Assembly (NCBI GenBank): GCA_012837685.1
Contig: DUQS01000024.1
Coordinates: 1 to 35,444 of the forward strand
Direction: 5' to 3'
Length of the DNA stretch: 35,444 nt
Source: Bacteroidales bacterium
GTDB taxonomy: Bacteria; Bacteroidota; Bacteroidia; Bacteroidales; Paludibacteraceae
Numbering within the stretch: the first letter of the stretch is position 1; each line of letters begins with the position of its first letter. The translations under genes and the position numbers were made by a program. The notes below the pieces were generated by a model, which saw only the letters and a list, made by a program, of their open reading frames with translations, was not told where the DNA came from and did not search any database. Shown here piece by piece: positions 31,695 through 35,444 of this stretch.

Positions 31695-32474
31695 ATGTTT
31701 GCATTGGTAACGGGGGCTTCGTCGGGAATAGGGTTACACTATGCTACGCAGTTGGCGCGCGATTATCACTACAATTTATTGTTGGTGTCGAACCAAAAGG
31801 AAGAATTGGAGCAGGTTGCCGAAAATTTGTCGCACACTTATGGCGTAAAAGCAATTCCTTATTATAAGGATTTGTCGGCATTGACAGCAGCCGAAGAAAT
31901 TTACGATTTTGCCAACAAGAACGATATGGAAGTAGATGTTCTTGTGAACAATGCGGGAATACTCGTTTTTTATCCTTTGTGTAAAACGCCATCGAAAAAA
32001 ATAGAAACGCTGCTGATGTTGCACGTAGTAACCTTAACAAAACTCTGCCAATTTTTTGGTGTCGATATGTGCGCACGCCGTTGCGGTTATGTGCTGAATA
32101 TGTCGTCAATGTCGGCGTGGATGACTATGCCGGGAATACAGTGTTACAATGCCAGCAAGGGCTACGTGCTCAATTTTTCCAAATCATTGTGGTACGAATT
32201 TAAACCGTATGGTGTTCATGTTATTGCCATTACGCCGGGAGCCATTAACACACCACTGTTCGATTTATCCGATAAATTTAGAAAACTGCTGTTGACTTTC
32301 CGCATTTCGATGCAACCCGAAGTTTTAGTAAAAAAAGCATTGAAAAAACTGTTTCACAGCAACAAGAAAACCTATTTGCCGGGAGCGTGGAATTATATTA
32401 TTGTACCCATTATCAGTCATTTGCCCGATTGGTTAATCTTTTTTATAATGAAACGTCTTAAGCAATTTAAGTAA
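31695..32474 (+). CDS. Short-chain dehydrogenase 2, paralogue of the preceding gene
   Basis: A 259-aa SDR that lines up with the preceding protein along its whole length, sharing TGASSGIGLHYATQLA, LLLVSNQ and LNMSSMSAWM word for word. The catalytic residues are Ser138, Tyr151 and Lys155 (YNASK). Differences gather around the substrate side: CYNASKGYV for TYNATKAFI, the loop after TPGA (INTPLF against VDTGLF), and the C-terminal 40 residues. It starts 8 bp after SDR1 and is surely co-transcribed. A tandem pair of this kind suggests the two enzymes work with different stereochemistry or on different rings, for example 3-alpha and 3-beta hydroxyl groups, but that is inference. Confidence 0.86.
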   Translation: MFALVTGASSGIGLHYATQLARDYHYNLLLVSNQKEELEQVAENLSHTYGVKAIPYYKDLSALTAAEEIYDFANKNDMEVDVLVNNAGILVFYPLCKTPSKKIETLLMLHVVTLTKLCQFFGVDMCARRCGYVLNMSSMSAWMTMPGIQCYNASKGYVLNFSKSLWYEFKPYGVHVIAITPGAINTPLFDLSDKFRKLLLTFRISMQPEVLVKKALKKLFHSNKKTYLPGAWNYIIVPIISHLPDWLIFFIMKRLKQFK

Positions 32475-32484
32475 AAACATAAAA

Positions 32485-32536
32485 TTGGCGCAAATTTATT
32501 CAGTTATGAAACTGAACAGATAAAAGCACAAGTTAT
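32485..32536 (-). repeat. Palindromic repeat, copy R2
   Basis: TTGGCGCAAATTTATTCAGT, then TATGAAACTGAACA with an internal hairpin, to CACAAGTT. It equals the reverse complement of most of R1 (5538-5580). It starts 11 bp after the SDR2 stop. The next 46 bases (32536-32582) also resemble, reversed, the sequence beside R1 at 5589-5635. Confidence 0.7.
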
Positions 32537-32640
32537 TTATTTAGTTATCTTCGCCATTATCAATTGGATTGATGTTTTTACCTCTTATTTTACAGACTAA
32601 AAACAAGCCGTAAACTAATCGATATAAACATTTTCAGATA

Positions 32641-33672
32641 ATGAATTTTTTAAAGTCAATCAAAACATATTTTGTTTTATTGTTGTTACTTATTCCGACT
32701 ATTGCTTTTGCACAAAGCGATGTGGACGAAGTACACGAAATTACAATTTATGTCATGCCAACCCTTAAACCGCTGAATTGGGAGAGTCCTTCGACACTCT
32801 ATTTATCAATGCTTAACTGTTATATGGCAACGATTGCTGTAAGGAACCATTATCTTTTGGGACACATTGCCGTAAAATTAAAGAGCAACCTCTTAGAAGG
32901 CGGAGAACTCTATATCGGACAAACTTCTTCTAACTCTACGAAAGAAAAACACAAAATGGTTTTCAAAGAGAAAATAGGGATGGCTATATTGGGAGCTTCT
33001 TTTCGGGGCAGCATAGAATCGGATGAAATTCTTCGTAAAAAGCTTAAAGCGTACTCTAAAAGAAAAAAACTGGCATTTATCAAGTACCGTATTACTAAAA
33101 AAGCTATGGAGAGGATTTTAGTTTTTATCGACCGTTATATGGCGATAAAAGAGGATGGAATGGCTTCTTGTGATTTTTATGGCGGTGCTTTCAATCCCAA
33201 TTTCAAGAACGAGGGGAGTGGATGCTCTGCATTTGCTTTAGCTCTGTTGAGCCAAATAAATCTTGTTCCTGAAAATCCGGATAAATGGATGTGCAACGTG
33301 AATATACCGATGGAACTAATCGGAGGCAGGTACAATAATTACAAAAAAATCAAAATAAAAAATATTTTGAATAAAAAAGAGTGGTATAATTCGGAAGATG
33401 GAATAGAGAATGTGGACTTTGTCAGTTTTTCTATCTACGAACCAAGTTTGATGTTTCAATGGATTTTAGAAGAAAGACAAACCCTTGCTTTCGGGTATCA
33501 ACTTCACGATGAAGATAATGTGCCGGGGCTTTACAAAGATGCACGCGAAATAGAATTTAACAGCGAAGCTCTACTTTTTACGAAGCGTCCTCAGCCCAAT
33601 TTATTTATTGATGTTTATATGAAAGAAAGATTTAAAGGAGTAGGCAACCCGGAAACAATAAAATTACCTTAA
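32641..33672 (+). CDS. Secreted protein, possible permuted papain-like (NlpC/P60-related) fold
   Basis: A 343-aa exported protein with a Sec signal peptide (1-24, IAFA before QS). I do not recognise a named family. Two blocks suggest a cysteine-hydrolase fold with His before Cys, as in circularly permuted NlpC/P60 (YiiX-like) proteins: YLLGHIAVKL (His75) starting a strand, and EGSGCSAFALALL (Cys195) at the head of a helix. About 120 residues separate them, which is long. The C-terminal third (230-343) is Lys/Glu rich with no clear motif. If correct, it would act on peptides, lipids or acyl groups in the periplasm. It is preceded by repeat R2 and followed after 25 bp by the purine permease gene. 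Confidence 0.6.
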   Translation: MNFLKSIKTYFVLLLLLIPTIAFAQSDVDEVHEITIYVMPTLKPLNWESPSTLYLSMLNCYMATIAVRNHYLLGHIAVKLKSNLLEGGELYIGQTSSNSTKEKHKMVFKEKIGMAILGASFRGSIESDEILRKKLKAYSKRKKLAFIKYRITKKAMERILVFIDRYMAIKEDGMASCDFYGGAFNPNFKNEGSGCSAFALALLSQINLVPENPDKWMCNVNIPMELIGGRYNNYKKIKIKNILNKKEWYNSEDGIENVDFVSFSIYEPSLMFQWILEERQTLAFGYQLHDEDNVPGLYKDAREIEFNSEALLFTKRPQPNLFIDVYMKERFKGVGNPETIKLP

Positions 33673-33697
33673 ATAAGAACTTAAAAATCAATTCTTT

Positions 33698-34987
33698 ATG
33701 TTTGAAAATTATTTTAAACTGAAACAAAACGGAACAAATCCACGCACAGAGATAATTGCGGGAATTACCACATTCCTGACTATGGCTTATATTCTTGCCG
33801 TCAATCCTAATATTTTGTCTGTTACCGGCATGGACAAGGAAGCTTTGTTCACTACTACTGCACTTGCTTCTATCATCGCTACATTACTTATGGCGTTTTG
33901 GGCTAAACTACCTTTTGCATTGGCTCCCGGTATGGGCTTAAATGCTTTCTTTGCTTTTACCGTTGTATTAGGCATGGGATATAGTTGGCAATTTGCATTG
34001 ACGGCAGTATTGATAGAAGGTGTAATTTTTATCTTACTCACTCTGTTTAACGTGCGTGAAGCTATGGTTAATATCATTCCCAAGTCAATGCGATTAGCCA
34101 TTAGTGCCGGTATAGGTTTGTTTGTGGCATTTATTGGTTTGCAAAATGCCGGTATTGTTATAAAAGATGAAACTACTTTTATCGGTTTGGGGGATATTAC
34201 TTCAGGTTCGGCTTTGTTGGGTATGATAGGCTTGATAATCACATCGGTATTGGTAGTGAAAAAAGTAAAAGGCGATCTCTTAATAGGTATTATCTTAACC
34301 ACCTTAATCGGTATTCCAATGGGTTTAACCCAAATAAATGGTTTCGTTAATTTGCCTCCAAGCATCGAACCGATTTTCTTCAAATTTGAATTTGACCATA
34401 TTTTCACGTTCGATATGTTGATTGTCGTATTTACTTTCCTATTTATGGATATCTTTGATACTTTGGGAACTTTAGTAGGCGTTTCTACCAAAGCCAAAAT
34501 TTTGGATAAAGACGGTAATGTTCCCAGAATTAAACAAGCTTTTATGGCTGATGCTGTTGGTACTACCGTAGGAGCTATGTTGGGAACAAGTACGGTAACC
34601 ACTTATGTAGAAAGTGCTGCCGGTGTTACGGCAGGGGGTAAAACAGGCATGACAGCTTTTGTAACTGCCATTTGTTTTGCAGTTGCGTTATTCTTTTCAC
34701 CTGTATTTCTTGCTATTCCCGCTGCTGCTACTGCTCCCGCACTGATTTTGGTGGGTTTGTATATGTTGGAGCCGATTAAACAAATTGATTTTTCCGATTT
34801 ATCTGAAGTTATTCCTGCCTTTATTTGTATCATTGCCATGCCGTTCGCATACAGCATTGCAGAAGGAATTTCTTTAGGAGTACTCAGCTATGTGTTCATT
34901 AACTTCATTAGTGGCAATTTCAAAAAAATCACTATCGGTATGTATATATTGGCTGTGCTGTTTATTTTGAAATATATATTTATTTAA
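33698..34987 (+). CDS. NCS2-family purine permease, AzgA type
   Basis: A 429-aa inner-membrane transporter with 12-14 hydrophobic segments. Diagnostic segments are NPRTEIIAGITTFLTMAYIL at the start, FALAPGMGLNAFFAF, ISAGIGLFVAFIGLQNAGI, and FTFLFMDIFDTLGTLVGVST, all typical of the AzgA/GhxP branch that imports adenine, guanine or hypoxanthine with protons. STVTTYVESAAGVTAGGKTG forms the second conserved half-helix region. Length is normal. It follows the secreted-protein gene by 25 bp and may share its transcript. No purine-metabolism gene or purine riboswitch is seen nearby. Confidence 0.93.
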   Translation: MFENYFKLKQNGTNPRTEIIAGITTFLTMAYILAVNPNILSVTGMDKEALFTTTALASIIATLLMAFWAKLPFALAPGMGLNAFFAFTVVLGMGYSWQFALTAVLIEGVIFILLTLFNVREAMVNIIPKSMRLAISAGIGLFVAFIGLQNAGIVIKDETTFIGLGDITSGSALLGMIGLIITSVLVVKKVKGDLLIGIILTTLIGIPMGLTQINGFVNLPPSIEPIFFKFEFDHIFTFDMLIVVFTFLFMDIFDTLGTLVGVSTKAKILDKDGNVPRIKQAFMADAVGTTVGAMLGTSTVTTYVESAAGVTAGGKTGMTAFVTAICFAVALFFSPVFLAIPAAATAPALILVGLYMLEPIKQIDFSDLSEVIPAFICIIAMPFAYSIAEGISLGVLSYVFINFISGNFKKITIGMYILAVLFILKYIFI

Positions 34988-35007
34988 GGATGGCGGAACG
35001 GCTCTCT

Positions 35008-35047
35008 ATTTGGCACAAGTTTATTCAGTTATGAAATTTGCGCAAGA
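35008..35047 (-). repeat. Palindromic repeat, copy R3
   Basis: TTGGCACAAGTTTATTCAGT then TATGAAATTTGCGCAAG: both inverted ends are kept and about 25 internal bases of R1/R2 are missing. It lies 20 bp after the permease stop. Confidence 0.65.
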
Positions 35048-35083
35048 TAAGTATAAAATTATAAAATGACTATGGATTTTACG

Positions 35084-35101
35084 ACAAGTCAGGAGACTTG
35101 T
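35084..35101 (+). other. Hairpin upstream of the last gene
   Basis: ACAAGTC-AGGA-GACTTGT is a perfect 7-bp stem. The sequence after it (to 35164) is open in one frame and ends YYDTGRAYAEQRGVVLTSK-stop, possibly the tail of a lost gene. Confidence 0.4.
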
Positions 35102-35173
35102 TAATTATTACGATACAGGCAGAGCCTATGCCGAGCAAAGGGGCGTAGTATTGACTTCTAAATAAATAATCAA

Positions 35174-35444
35174 ATGAAAAAGAAAATGTTATATATTGTT
35201 ACAACGGTTGTGTTTGTTGTCGGATTATGTATTTTATATTATTATTATTATTATCCACGCAAAGTTTCTTTTGAATTCGTAGAAGAGATAGATAAACCTA
35301 ATGAAAGTTTTGATAATTCTCAGTGGCTTTCTTATCATTACATACAAAATGAAGAAAGATTTATATATTTTTTAACAGATTACTACAAGCAAAGATACCC
35401 TCCGCAACAAGGTTACGATTCTACTTATGCTTATAATATAGTAA
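35174..35444 (+). CDS. Membrane-anchored protein of unknown function (3' truncated by window)
   Basis: The first 90 codons of a gene that runs off the window. It begins MKKKMLYIVTTVVFVVGLCI, a signal anchor or signal peptide, followed by six tyrosines in a row encoded by a pure TAT run, then PRKVSFEFVEEIDKPNES and a region rich in Tyr and acidic residues. No cleavage site or lipobox is clear, so it may remain anchored with its C-terminus in the periplasm. No family is recognised. It follows repeat R3 and, like the two other orphan secreted genes in the window, belongs to an accessory patch. Confidence 0.6.
   Translation, partial: MKKKMLYIVTTVVFVVGLCILYYYYYYPRKVSFEFVEEIDKPNESFDNSQWLSYHYIQNEERFIYFLTDYYKQRYPPQQGYDSTYAYNIV

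Noticed and set aside
33787-34602. 271-aa minus-strand ORF
   Set aside because: Shadow of the purine permease gene; its composition is that of an antisense reading of membrane helices.

Overview
This 35.4 kb, AT-rich window looks like a chromosomal segment of a Bacteroidales bacterium (Bacteroidota). Evidence: repeated promoters of the TTTG-N19/20-TAnnTTTG type, few Shine-Dalgarno sites, a serine-palmitoyltransferase-like enzyme (Bacteroidales make sphingolipids), a Bacteroidetes-type LptD and DnaA, and one protein with a C-terminal type IX secretion (T9SS) sorting domain. The T9SS tail argues against Bacteroides itself; the genus cannot be fixed from the sequence alone. No IS element, prophage or CRISPR array is visible.

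Layout. 1-4.6 kb: end of a family 2 glycosyltransferase, a DUF349 repeat protein, an SPT/KBL-type enzyme and panB. 4.6-5.9 kb: a small accessory patch with a secreted 165-aa protein, a gene remnant, several copies of a palindromic repeat, and tRNA-Glu(CTC). 5.9-11.3 kb (minus): lptD - slyD - aroC - lipid kinase. 11.45-13.5 kb (plus, divergent): cell-wall amidase and MCE/MlaD protein. 13.9-15.3 kb: dnaA. 15.4-17.0 kb: a chimeric gene joining the start of one protein to a T9SS repeat protein. 17.3-20.2 kb: HAD phosphatase, a pRiA4b-ORF3-like protein, miaA and a LysE exporter. 20.2-23.2 kb (minus): mltG - serA-like - xerD. 23.3-23.6 kb: tRNA-Ser(GCT) and tRNA-Pro(TGG), each with a terminator. 23.6-24.3 kb (minus): a zinc-less sirtuin.

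24.6-32.5 kb is the most interesting part: gcvP followed on the same strand by a beta-lactamase-fold lipoprotein, a membrane steroid 5-alpha-reductase homologue (SRD5A type), an Old Yellow Enzyme-type flavin reductase and two tandem short-chain dehydrogenases. Reductases for the 4-ene of 3-oxo-4-ene steroids in both classes plus hydroxysteroid-dehydrogenase-like SDRs match the bile-acid/steroid reductive clusters described in gut Bacteroidales (5AR, 5BR, HSDH). My main proposal is that 27.4-32.5 kb is a steroid or bile-acid conversion operon, with the surface lipoprotein as a possible acyltransferase or esterase partner.

32.5-35.4 kb: a second accessory patch with more copies of the palindromic repeat, a secreted protein with a possible permuted papain-like fold, an AzgA-type purine permease, and the start of a membrane-anchored protein cut by the window edge.
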